Source: Epiperipatus broadwayi (Eukaryota > Onychophora > Udeonychophora > Euonychophora > Peripatidae). From it: a stretch of 64,000 nt of DNA. Numbering within the stretch: position 1 is the stretch's first letter; the number at the start of each line of letters is the position of its first letter. The translations under genes and the position numbers were made by a program. The stretch covers positions 436,001 to 500,000 of the forward strand of contig JAQFVV010000056.1 in assembly GCA_028023455.1 (NCBI GenBank). The letters are read 5' to 3'. The notes below the pieces were generated by a model. The model worked only from the letters and a program-made list of their open reading frames with translations. It ran no database searches and was not told the DNA's origin. This document shows positions 48,100 to 59,871 of the stretch, one piece after another.

Positions 48100-48214
48100 G
48101 AGTAGGCACTAGATAGAGATTTTATGCACAAGCCTTCTGGCATCCATTGATTATTCTGGTTAGCACAAGATGGTATTACTATATGGAGAGTTTTTGCCTG
48201 TTTGTTATTCAATA

Positions 48215-51200
48215 TAATTGCTCATGCCATAAAGTAGTTGTATTTGTTATTCATTTATATTATTAGTACACTGAAAATTGTAAAGATAATGACAATGTAT
48301 TGTTTTATTATATAGCATTTAGTCTGATATTATAGTCAACAGATAGAGAAATAGTACATTAATATATATAAAATTTCAAATTGAATATATTTATATTGTT
48401 ATACTATCTACATGATTTACTAATGATAACTTGTATTTATCTTGTTTTTCAAGATAAATGCAAATTATTTTACTTGCAAATGTTATTAAAAACTATTTCA
48501 AAAATTAAAGAGATAAAAATTCTGAATTGCAAGGCCAAAACAATTATATGATTAAAAGATACTGAATTCTATAGATCTTACATATTAAGCAGAAAAAATA
48601 AATAACATTATCTTCATTTTTGTAAATTACACTTATATATAGCAAATGCCTTACATAGTTCATTGAAGGATAAAGACTTGTTAACAGCTCTCTAAAAGAT
48701 GAACATTGAAGTCATTACTCACAGGGTAAACCAATTATGACTTCATAAAAGTTTAACAATGTTCTTCCCTTGTTTTACTATTTAGTTAGAAATATTTAGC
48801 TACCAATTTAACAAACAATAATTGGATGGTCAATTATATATATTTAAATTCAAATTCATGGCACAAAAATATTAATTATTACATAGAGTCCTATGTATAT
48901 ATATATACAGTCATGTGATAAGCACCTTTAATTGCCATATTCAAATAAAGTTTTGTAGAAGAAATATATCTCTGTAGGGCCCATTTCCTATTGTATTTTA
49001 GATCTTTTTATATAGTTATTCAGAAAAAGAACAAGCAGAAAACAATCTAAAATGAGCTTATATATTTTAAGATAAATTGATTTTGGAAGCAATAATAAGT
49101 TTGTTGGAGATATTTCCTTTCTTTATAAATAATTGCATATCATGTCTGTAATGTAAACAATACTTTTGTACTGAATAAAATAAAGTTATGTAATAATCCC
49201 CTAAGTCTATTTTAATTAACAACTAAACTATCCTCTAGCTGCCAAGTTCAATAACTTTTTATAGTAGAAAAATGACCATTTCCTATATGAATTATCAAGA
49301 ACAACCAAACAGCAATCTTAAATATTTTAATGAAATTGATTTTGAAAGGAATAATATTATTTTTATAGAGTAGACAGATTTCATTCATTGATAAAACTAT
49401 AATATTTATTAACAATCATATCATAAGTGTAATTATAAACAATACTTTAATTTTGAATAAATACAGACATATGATAGGTCTATTTATTTAATAATTAAAC
49501 TGTCCTTTAGCTGTCGTATTCAATAACTCCACAATCATTTTTCTATTGTAAAAAGTTATTGATCATGGCAACTAGAAGGCTGTTCAACTATTAATTAAAT
49601 AACATGGTGATTATTACATTTTTATATTTATTCAATATATGAGCATTATCTATTATTCCATATATATATAAAGTTGCAAATTCTAGCTTGTGCAATAGAG
49701 ACAAACCTTTTCACATAAATCATTTGTACAATCAAAAGTTTTCTGAACACCAGCTCTCACATCTGTTCACTTACAGAATTTTTTTTCTTTTAAAGTTAGA
49801 ATACTCATACTTGCTTATGAATCACTGTTAATCATTCTTTTAGGATAATGTATGATAGTTTAAAATCATTTCATGTTTTTTCTAATAATTACATAAATAA
49901 ATACTCAAATTTTTTCTGCTCTGAAACAAAATAATGTAATTGAAATTAATATACCCAGGGCCACACAGTCAGTTGGCAGCTGGATAATTATATTTTATTA
50001 AAAAAGCAAAACAACAAAGCTTAAATAAAATTTCCAAGTTTATTTACTCTAAATAATAATAATGATATTCATAACATATTAGTAAATTAACTTGCTAATT
50101 TTCAGTTGAGAATAAGATCACTTAGATCCCTTTAAAGTTCAAATCTCTTTAGAGACTTAATATCTATAAAGTCTCTTTAACTTAGTAGTTTATAACTCTG
50201 TAATTCTGTATGCACTTTATTGCTCACATACACTAATTCTGAGATAGTCCAATTAGATTCCTGACTAGAGCTCTTCTTTATAAATATACAGAACTTCATT
50301 TTCACTAGTTCATCTTTCTATTAGTTTTTACATATAACTTTATTTCATATTTCACTTAATTCTTCTGACTTTTTACCAGCTTGGCTAATTTGCATAAAGT
50401 GAACATTTCTTAATATGTAAATTATTCTATTACTATTTTCAGTAAGTTTTCTTTTCCTGCATAATTAATTAGTTAATTTACCTTGTTTCTGGAGTTTTCT
50501 AGCATATCTATATTAAATGTCTGTACATACACACACCTTTATTTATTCTTAATAAAATATATATGTGTATATATAACAAAAACAATGGTAAGAAACTGTG
50601 TACACCATAAATAATCACAATAAGGATCAACTTTTTTTTTCAGATCTTCCTTATAGTCTCCAGTCAGTATTTATTTGTGAAAATTTCACCTTCCTCTTAA
50701 AAAAAAAGTCATTTGATTGAAAAACCATATTGTATACTTCCAATTGTGTTCAGGCAGAGATATTGCAAAGTACACACATGTATTTTATACTAAAGTCAAA
50801 TTAAAAGAAAAGTGTTTTACAATATCGCTATAATAAATTCAGGTAATGAAGTAGATATAAAATTATATATTGTATGAAATCAAATATCTACTCAGCAACA
50901 TGAAGTCATTTTTAAAAAAAATCATTTAATAATGTTCAAGAATATTGTGAAAAGCATGATATTACAATATGCTAAGACCAACTAGTATGTTTTTTTTATT
51001 TATTGGATATATTAAATAAACAATTGTAAAATTTATAAAAAAAAGTTTGGGCAAATAAATCACAACTGTGCAATGCATATTATAAGAATAAACTAGACTT
51101 GAGGCACACTTCATAATAATCTGAATTTTACAAGCCAACATCCACCCAAGTTTATCATATATCATCTATTCCATTATGTATGTATTTCAAATGCAACTAC

Positions 51201-52828
51201 TCTCTTTGTATATAGACCTGAGATTTAAATATTTGATCTGTGAGAACTAACCAGACAAATATGTTAAAAATCTACTGTTTGAATATAAAATATGAATTTT
51301 GTTAAACACAAACTATTGTAATTATGTTTTTAGTCAGTGATGTCATTACATTCACTTGAACTTAGTTTTAGTAGGCAGATCAGAAATTTGCACCTCCAGA
51401 TTTTGGGGTTAAACCTCTAGCTCATCTGAGATCTTTTGCATTTTAAATACATATACAAAGGAAAAAAAATCTGATATTTTGATAGGATGTTATAATAATA
51501 TTATAAAATTCATATTGCTTAGTAAATGATACAAGTCAACATTTCAGATTGGTTATAATAATATATATTCACACATATTGCTTATCTCATGTTTTTTCAA
51601 CAAATAGAATGTTTGACCTATCTACCTGGAATTGTAAAAGAGAAAGAAATTGACTATCTAAATTTGGTGTGATAAATGTCATAACTATAACTAAAGGCAG
51701 ATAAATAAAATCAGTATGTTTGTGCTAATTCACAGTTCACTTTTAAATAATAGACTTTTTAGATACTTTCTACAATATTTTTTTCAATAGTTCTAGTGTG
51801 CAGAACAACTATTTAAACTTCTGATTACCAGACAAGTTATTAGATTTGACATATGTATACAGAGAAAAAAAACAATTCATAAATAATTTGTAATAAATGT
51901 TTAAAATTAATATTGTAATCAAGAGATCCAGTTAGTCTTGCTGGAGATTGTATTAAATTGATTCATTTCTTTTGTAAATGTATGTTATTATAATATCTGC
52001 TTATATTTTTAAATGTGATAAACAGCACTGATTGTTTCATGACCATCTAGGCATTAGAGTGATAACACTTAAATGCAATTAATCGAGGGACATGATATCC
52101 ATGTATTTAGTCGGTTATCAGTTACTTCTCTATATATATGTATTTCAATAGCGTTAATATGGTTTTAAGGTGAAGGGTTTATAACTAGCATTGGCATAAT
52201 AATTGCACCAAAATTATCACATCTCCCAATTTATAAATATATGCGTTGAGCCAAAATAGAATGTATTACGATCTTAAGAGCCTATGACTAAAATCTGTAA
52301 AATTAAACATTTTGATTGCAAATGTATGCTCAACCTGCCAATATAACTGATGTATATGTGTAATCATTTATTATATTACTAAATTGCATTTTTTATTACT
52401 TATCCATTTTGTTTGAATCATTCTATTATCCACTTCAGATCCCATATTAGCGATCATGATTTCCAGCATTGCTGTTAGGGTTTAAACCCAGGTGCCAAAC
52501 AATAAATTTAGTACCTGTTAGTTAGTTTTTCTTGTAGCAATGATTATACTACCAATTTCTATTCACTTAATTCATTGCCATCAATCTTTTAGAGTTCTCG
52601 TTTCTCCGCTGTCTCCAGACCAGGAGTTGAATAATTCATCTGTATCACCAGAAATGTTGTTCATAATGTTATAGATCTGAAGAATGGGCAAGTAGGTTAG
52701 AATTCATAATTGCTCCTGACCTGTGTATTTTGGGCATGATTGGATTCGAGGTACTTTTACTCAGATCTTGTTGGATAAACATACAATTTTTTTGCCCAGT
52801 ACAGTATCAACCTCAAATTTATAAAGTA
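48215..52828. other. A+T-rich DNA, no recognised gene
   Basis: No gene recognised over 4.6 kb. A GC-richer patch at 52440-52760 includes a B-box-like GGTTTAAACCC (52479-52489) and a possible terminal exon (see findings). Confidence 0.4.
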
Positions 52829-53042
52829 TTCATCATCCTTATTGTTTTCCTGAAGATTTGTGATGGTGGTGTTCTAGTTGTATTTTTATATTGGACTAGT
52901 TCCACCATCTAATATGAGTATTGAATAATTCATCTTTAGAAAAAATTAACTTTATTTAAATATTCCAAATACATTCACTGTTAGTAGTAGCACATCAAAC
53001 AGGTTAGTATATGCACAACATTTTATTCTCCCATCTTCATCA

Positions 53043-53157
53043 GGTGTTTCTGGCCTGACCAGTGACGGTACTAGCATGGGATTCAACCCTGGATCCTTAG
53101 ATTCTTGGATATTGAATTTTAAGGTAGTGTTCTAATTACCTGAGCCACCCTGCCAAA
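53043..53157 (-). repeat. tRNA-like head in the left arm
   Basis: Minus strand: GGTGGCTCAGGTAATTAGAA (A-box region), then GGATCCAGGGTTGAATCCC (B-box region) ~55 bases later. That spacing suggests a tRNA with a long variable arm. The inverse copy is at 53350-53440 in the right arm. It is followed by CTGATGA (minus strand, 53043-53037). Confidence 0.5.
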
Positions 53158-53453
53158 ATATCGGATAGAGAATAACAGGTACAAATTAAAGAAGCTGCTC
53201 ATGTTAATGGCAAAAAATCTCATAAGCCAACCTAATGTGATTATACATAATATATAGAAACCACTAATCAATATTGCTCTTAGGAAAAAGTGGAGAAATC
53301 AGGAGGAAGTTCATAGATAAGTATATAAAATTTCTACTGACTATTGCCTTTGGCAGGCTGTTGGTTCGAGCATTACCTTAAAATTCAATATCCAAGAATC
53401 TAAGAGTCCAGATTTGAATGTCATGATAGTCAGGTCAGCAATACCTTAAGAAG

Positions 53454-53480
53454 AGAATAATATCTATCAAAACATTGTGC
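53454..53480 (+). ncRNA. Decayed hammerhead core in the right arm
   Basis: CTTAAGA-AGAGAATAAT-ATCTATC-AAAAC-ATTGTG. The left arm (minus strand) keeps CTGATGA but has lost the second half. Combining the two arms' surviving parts gives the CTGATGA...GAAAC order of a hammerhead, so each arm has a different lesion. The terminal triplet GTG is not a normal cleavage site. Confidence 0.35.
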
Positions 53481-53621
53481 ATATACTAACCTGTTTGATG
53501 TGCTATTACTAACAGTTGAATGTATTTAAATAAAGTTAAATTTTTCTAAAGATGAATTATTCAATATTCATATTAGATGAGGGAAATAGTTCAATATAAA
53601 AATACAACTTCATCATCCTTA

Positions 53622-54510
53622 ATTTGCTAATTAAGTCTATAAGGAATATTTTAAAATACTATAGTGTGCAATAAGGGATCCTAATGATATGAATTATAAT
53701 TTGTTAGTAGAGCTTTATTTCTGACAAATTATTAAACCTTTAAATAATATAGAAGCTTAACAAATGAATCCAGTAAATGATATTAAGGTATAAAAAATAA
53801 GCCATATATTTAAAATATAATTTAGGAGGGCTAAGCAAATAATTTCACCTGTTTTTAAAATGAGTGAAAGACTTATACACTGTTATTAAGAGAGGGTGAT
53901 TAATTACTGGGAACAAGGACAGCATAAAACATTTATTATAATGATTATTATTAATATCCTAGAGTATTTAAATTGAGAATTTGTTTAAATAATATGCAAC
54001 CTACTCCAATGGAGAGCTAATAACACAATGCTGTTTGATTGCACACTTTCATATCTCAAACTTAGATTAGACTTAAAGAACCCATATTAATATTTACTAG
54101 GTGTTTTATAGAACTTTTACAATTAATTTCATTTGTTATTATTCGTTTATAATTTATATATATATGAAAAAACAAAAACAAGTTAATCACGTAACCTGCT
54201 ATATATATATATATATATATTGATATTTTATAATAAAGCAATTGTTCATTTTAATATTTCTATTTTGTCATTATTAAAAATATCACTATGGCATATTTAT
54301 GAAATAACAATCATTTAAGATACTAGATTAGATATAAATCTATATGGATTGGATACATCATTGTTGTTACAGTAAAATGATGTACATAAAACTCTCTTTT
54401 ACATTTATAGTACCCTAAGTTAATGAATAAACTTTACATTCATACATTTATTTTCTTATTTTATTATTTGACTACAAGTATAATGTTTATACAGGAACTT
54501 TAGATGTATT
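53622..54510. other. A+T-rich DNA, nothing recognised
   Basis: Includes an (AT)n run at 54203-54222. No coding similarity. Confidence 0.4.
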
Positions 54511-54986
54511 AGAGAGAATTTGAACAAAGACTTTCACGCTTCCTTTAGCTATCCACTCCATCTTATATAACTGATACATATGACAACATACATGTAAAAA
54601 AGATAAATGATCTACAAACTAAATATTTCATGCTGAACCAACTCATCAATTGATCCAGATCATCATGTCCTTCACTCAAATATATAATGTTGAGCTTATA
54701 TTAAGATAGCAAATGTTCAAACTTTAATGGACAGACTTAGAGTTGAAGGACAGAGAAGATTGAAGCCTGTCTATTAAAGTATGAAGATTTGTTATCTCGA
54801 TATAAGCTGAGCAGTGAATATATATGTGTGTGAGAGATCATCTGGACCAACTGATGATTGCTGGTGCAGCATAAAATACATATATTGGAGATCATTTATC
54901 TTTTTCACATGAATGTGGTCATGTATATCAGTTATATACAATGGAAGGATAGCTGAAGGGAGCTTGAAAATATGTTCAAATCCCCT
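54511..54986. repeat. Palindromic hammerhead family M, copy 1
   Basis: ~476 bp inverted-repeat element related throughout to 59412-59871. The left end AATTTGAACAAAGACTTTCA and the right end (complement AGGGGATTTGAACATATTTT) mark the termini. GACAGAC/GAAGCCTGTC blocks lie centrally. Both arms contain a hammerhead-like core. Flanks are too A+T-rich to define a target duplication. Confidence 0.65.
54836..54893 (+). ncRNA. Hammerhead-like motif, family M (copy 1, right arm)
   Basis: GATC (54836-54839) and CCAA (54847-54850) can pair with GATC (54890-54893) and TTGG (54885-54888). The core is CTGATGA (54851-54857). Stem II is TGCTG/CAGCA (54859-54863 with 54867-54871), perfect 5 bp with a 3-base loop. 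AAAA stands where GAAA is expected, one change seen when compared with the minus-strand arm. A 3 bp stem III ATA/TAT precedes the A at 54884. Confidence 0.5.
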
Positions 54987-57900
54987 ATAATTATTTGTTT
55001 TATTGTAAATGATTACAAGTGATTCATAACCCTAAAATAAACCATTAGTTAGCATTATTTTTAAAATTGTTAACCTTAGATTAAACACAGATTACTTTAT
55101 ACGTAATTAGTTCTTTGAGTAAGAAATATTCTATTAGAAAATATTTACTTAAAATACATTAGCACACCTATACAGAAATACCCTGGGAAATTTATTTCAG
55201 ATTTTATATATTATTAATGTATGAAATAGTATTAACATTTATTTAATGTGGAGATATAACATATATGCATTGCAAGTTAAAGCATTTGTCTCAACCGCTT
55301 GTCTTTTGCTCTTTTTTATCACAAAATCTTGAGAATTTCTCCTTATTGCTTTATAGTTAGAAAATGGCTTTTTCAAAAGGGTGCTGCCACAAGATTTTTT
55401 TGTTAGTTCTAATAAATAAATATGTAGTTGATGTTTATCATTTTATAGACTAGAAAAACTAAACAAATTTGTAATGATATTACTCATAAAATTGAAAAAT
55501 TATTCATATCAATAATAATATAGAAAGCCTTGAAAAAACACACAACTTAGAATACACAAAGTGTGTAAATGTTTTTAGTAATCTTAGAACTTTTTATATA
55601 GAAAAAAAAAATCAAAGCATATGAAGAACATACATCTTCAATTTATGCAAATTACTGTTTTGAAAAAACACATGACATATTATAATTAGAAATTTTGGAA
55701 TTAAATTTAATCAGTGTGAAAATAAAATTTGCTATAAATAAAAAATGTTAAAAAATCACCCAAGAATTGAATAGAGAAGAAAAACTAATACTTATTTATG
55801 AAAATAAAATTGGAAAGAACAAAGTGATTTGGGTTAAGTTTTTATTATATTTACATAAATCTTATCACTGATTATGGTTTTAAAACAAGTTTTTAATCTC
55901 CTGTACATCATTATTAGTATTTTAATAAGTATCCATCAACTTTTTATGAGTCTATAAACAATATTTTTTCAAAATAACTATCATCTTAACTTCATTGTTT
56001 TATATTACTAATCAACTTAATGCATGGTGATAGGTAATAATTGCTTTATTGTGTACAGTTTAAAATTGATATGATTTTGATCAACTATCATTGACAACTT
56101 ACTATCTTATTGTTATCCAATTTAGGTATTAAAAATAAAAATATAAGAAACATAAATCAAAAGTTAGAGCAAAGTAAAAGTTAGGTAATAATAATGAAAG
56201 TACACAAATTCTCATCATGAATTATTGTTACATCAGCAACATATTACATTTACCAAATCCACTTTTTACTAATTCTAAATCTATAAGATATTTACACAAC
56301 TTCTCCTTTTTAATTTCTAATGCATGTTACAAATAACATGATTGAAAGAAGAACTAACACAAGACAAAGGACACTTTAGTCTCAGTATTCTAAAATTTAA
56401 ATGAGATTGAATAAACAAATAAAAAAAACAGTACAATCTAGTCTACATATGAAAGAATTTAACAATTTAAATTTTGAAATAAACATGTTGAAAAATGTAT
56501 AAAGAAAGGTTAATCTATATAAAAATGAAAGTGTTAAGAATCTGATGTAATTATAACAGTGTAATTATAATAATTGAAGGGTATTTTATATAAAAATGTT
56601 AATTATATATAAATAAAATTAAAATGAAAAAGAATGTAGAAACATATGAAAGTAACAAAAAGGAAATTTAATTTATGTGCTAAAGAATGAGTGACCTTTG
56701 TATATAATATTTTTTATTATATTGTTTTGCAAATTCTTTGTACTATTTTGTAAACATATATATGTATAAACATAATTCTTGACAATGACTATATATGGTT
56801 GACTCATTGGAGGAAATTTGAAATACAAAAAGAATTAAATTTAAAAAATGCTAAATGATTTTTTTAAATATATTAAAAGTAATGGGCCACATTTGTAAAG
56901 AAAATGGTGAAATACTTTTTATTGATTTTATTAAATAACTTGAATTGTTATCAAATATATATCATAGGAAAATATCTAATTATAGAAAGAAAGAAAAAAA
57001 TCTAAAGAAATATTTGTAGAAAAAATACTTGAGTGTTTACTTAATTAGAAAGTTGTCACAGAACATTCTGATATTGTCTAGAAAATTATTTTGCATCCCT
57101 TCAAATAACTTTATTACATATAAATCTTACAAACAATATAGAATGAAAAAAAAATCCACCTTTGGAATCACAATTTATAAATTTTCATATAAAAGTCAAT
57201 CAGAATAAACATATACTTCATTTTAAAATAAGTTTTTTTTATAAAATGACATAAAAACTACCACATGGTTTATTATAATTAACAACAAAACTGAAATTTA
57301 ATGAAGATAATATTGCCTGCTTTTTTATTTCATATTTGATTTTCATGATTATTCAAATTTTCATTAAAAATTATAATTTTATTAAAAAAAATAAAAAAAC
57401 TACGATATTTTAATTGAATTATAACTCCAATTAGAACAGATTCTCATTTTTTGAGTTGAGTAAACATTTTAATTAAAGTCTAAGTCATAGTAAAAAAACA
57501 AAAAAGTTCATTTCCATATAATCATTTCAAAAAACTATTTTACAGTATATATTCTTATATTATACATATGTGTGTGTGTTATTTATATTTATATGAGGAC
57601 ATCAATACAAATGGGATTGGTGTGTGGAGATTATAATATATAAAGTAATATCGCATTATTGGAATTAACAAACAGAATTATAATTATTACCCCTTTTTTT
57701 CAGACATACAGCTTAAAGCCAACCCAGTTAGTTATGATTATTTGCTAAGTATCTAACTATTCTTAACTACAGGCTAAATAAGAAAAATATATATGAATTC
57801 TTTTCTTATAGCAATTGGTAGGCCTTTTTTATCAATTTCTTGTAGAAAGAAATACAAATTTTGCTTTTCAATGGTCATATAAAAGTTGTTTGTGTGACCA

Positions 57901-59411
57901 CACTCATAACACAGCTTCAAATGCATATTATAATTGGGGAATACATTAAAGTATCTAAAATTGATACTATATCTAGTTAGTCTTAATTCAAAAGTAATGG
58001 TAAAAAGAAAAATCACATAACTTTTTTGAATTTAATATTGCTAAACATTAAACATTGCAAATTTGGCTTTTTCTTTAAAATATGGTTCATATACTTTTTT
58101 ATCAATTGCCATACAGTTTTAAGTTCTCATTTGACTCTGATTATATATATATATATATAAAACACAAACATCCTGTTTGTTATATATAACTGAAGTTATA
58201 TAATCTATCAACTAAGATACTTTATCATCATATTCAACACAAATAGGGATGTGCTATAAAATATTTATTCTTTAATAAAATATTTACAGTTATTGATATT
58301 TTATATATAAGATGGGACTACAGTAAATGCAACATTTCAAGGTCTTAAGCAAATTTACATATACGCAATGACTACTATATATTGCAACAAAACCTCCCTT
58401 TTTTACTGACCGGTTTACATATATACATATATTTATAATCTCACATATACCTATGTGCACATAGAAATGGTTATGTACATGTAAAAATATAAAGACATGT
58501 ATATAAACTTAATTATTATTAATATCTTGATATATATGTGAAAACAAACATGTCATATACAACACTAATCTGTTTGTAGGCTGATTTCCAGTAATATGTT
58601 ATTATATGTTTTCTACCATAGAAAAGTACAAAAAAAAATTATCTCATATGAAACATATAAATCTAATCTCTTGATAATTCCTTAAAATGTACATAAAAAT
58701 GAATGGAAATATCAACAAAATATAATTCATTTTATTGGGGCACAAATCATTATTAAAACTTGGATTAATATTTATTCCATACTTAAATTCAATTTTGAAT
58801 GCCTCTTAATTAACATATGATGATTATAAATAATTGGAATATCATTTCAAAATGTTTGCTTTAGGATAAACAATAAAATGAATGTGATATTAAATTCTTC
58901 TTAAGTATTTCAGAAAATACTATATCAATTAGCTTAAACAGACTACTTCAATTAAAAGATATATACAAACACAGTAATGCTATATTTTTCTAAATTAGTC
59001 TAATTTATAATTAATGACATTGACATGACCAAAAATATAAAGTAATATGTATTAAACTAATTACAATTTTTCTTTTAGTTTATATAATGAATAACTATAC
59101 ATTATTCTCTAACATTGCACAATGATTATAGAGAAAAATTCTAACTGCATTTTAAACATTATTTAAATAAAGGTCAGATTAATTATTGATAGTGGCCACT
59201 TGACATAATTTTTTATTATTCAATTTCAATAATTCTATTAAAAAATCAGACAAGTCAGTCAATCTAGCAGAATCTTACACTTTCTTTTAACTTAATAAAG
59301 CTAATATTAATGCCTATTTTAATTATAATTTTAAATTTTTGAGAATTATGATATTTCAAACTGCTTTTAATTTTAAGATGAATAGTAGTTACTTAAATAT
59401 ATATAATATAT
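54987..59411. other. A+T-rich DNA, no recognised gene
   Basis: 4.4 kb without a supported gene. The 80-codon minus-strand frame at 57774-58016 contains LKLCYECGHTNNFYM, but I recognise no family. AT-dinucleotide runs lie at 56755-56770 and 58140-58162. Confidence 0.4.
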
Positions 59412-59494
59412 AGGGTATATGAGCACAGACTTTCACACTACCCATCACCCTAACACTGATACATTTTAACACATATATGTTGAAAAGATAAATA

Positions 59495-59542
59495 GTCACC
59501 AATATATGTATTTCATGCAAAACCAGCAATCATTCAGTTGGT
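59495..59542 (-). ncRNA. Hammerhead-like motif, family M (copy 2, left arm)
   Basis: Minus strand: stem I ACCAA (59542-59538) pairs perfectly with TTGGT (59502-59498). The core CTGAATGA has one extra A (59537-59530). A TGC/GCA stem II follows, then intact GAAA (59514-59511) and an ATA..TAT-A stem III and cleavage region. The right arm of the same element has the complementary defect (normal CTGATGA at 59733, but GAAA changed to AAAA). Confidence 0.5.
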
Positions 59543-59732
59543 CCAAATGAGAATCTCGGCCTCAGAATGGCTTTTGAGCGTTCTATCATCAGATTTTCAA
59601 TTGGATGGACTGTTGAAAAGTTGGAGTGTAAAGTGGATTGAAGCCTGTCCATTAAATGTATGAAGATTGGCTATCTTAATATATATCTGAGCACTTATTG
59701 CATATATGTATAGAGATGATAATCTGGACCAA

Positions 59733-59775
59733 CTGATGATTGCTGGTTTAGCATAAAATATGTATATTGATGATT
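59733..59775 (+). ncRNA. Hammerhead-like motif, family M (copy 2, right arm)
   Basis: CTGATGA (59733-59739), stem II TGCT/AGCA (59741-59744 with 59750-59753), AAAA in the GAAA position (59755-59758), and a stem III ATA/TAT with cleavage expected after 59766. Stem I is only partly kept. Confidence 0.45.
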
Positions 59776-59871
59776 ATTTTTATCTTTTCAACATATGTGT
59801 TCAAGTGTATCAGCATTATGAGATAGAATGGAGAGTGATGGGTAGTGTGAAAGTCTGTGCTCATATACCCT

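Larger units (their letters stand above)
47439..48201 (-). mobile_element. Hammerhead repeat family H, unit plus inverted partial unit
   Basis: One complete unit on the minus strand is followed by the start of a second minus-strand unit (CCACTAAACATCACATGATC at 47441 and again at 47886, 445 bp apart). Near 48030 the orientation flips, and 48031-48201 is a plus-strand partial unit ending in GGAGAGTTTTTGCCTG. It is flanked by TTGTTATTCAATA at 47426-47438 and 48202-48214. The inverted partial copy is typical of Penelope-like insertions. The outer ~85 bp on each side pair as an inverted repeat. Confidence 0.8.
52842..53608. mobile_element. 767 bp long-arm foldback retro-insert with 13 bp target duplication
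   Basis: Flanked by TTCATCATCCTTA at 52829-52841 and 53609-53621. After a ~35 bp 5' segment shared with 34148-34185, the rest is two inverted arms of ~280 bp (52877-53160 and 53335-53608). Each arm, read outward, holds a tRNA-like head, a decayed hammerhead core and a tail ending in a TTCAATATAAAAATAC-like sequence. The two arms have diverged moderately. A pol III head followed by a hammerhead recalls the schistosome Sm-alpha type of repeat. Confidence 0.8.
59412..59871. repeat. Palindromic hammerhead family M, copy 2
   Basis: 460 bp with a perfect or near-perfect 37 bp terminal inverted repeat: AGGGTATATGAGCACAGACT at the left end, complement at 59852-59871. Imperfect pairing continues inward for another ~100 bp. 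The left arm carries the hammerhead-like core on the minus strand, the right arm on the plus strand. Confidence 0.75.

Noticed and set aside
47518-48212. Open frames of 82 and 99 codons with near-identical translated segments
   Set aside because: Both are chance translations of the non-coding hammerhead repeat family. The shared peptide reflects the repeat, not a protein family.
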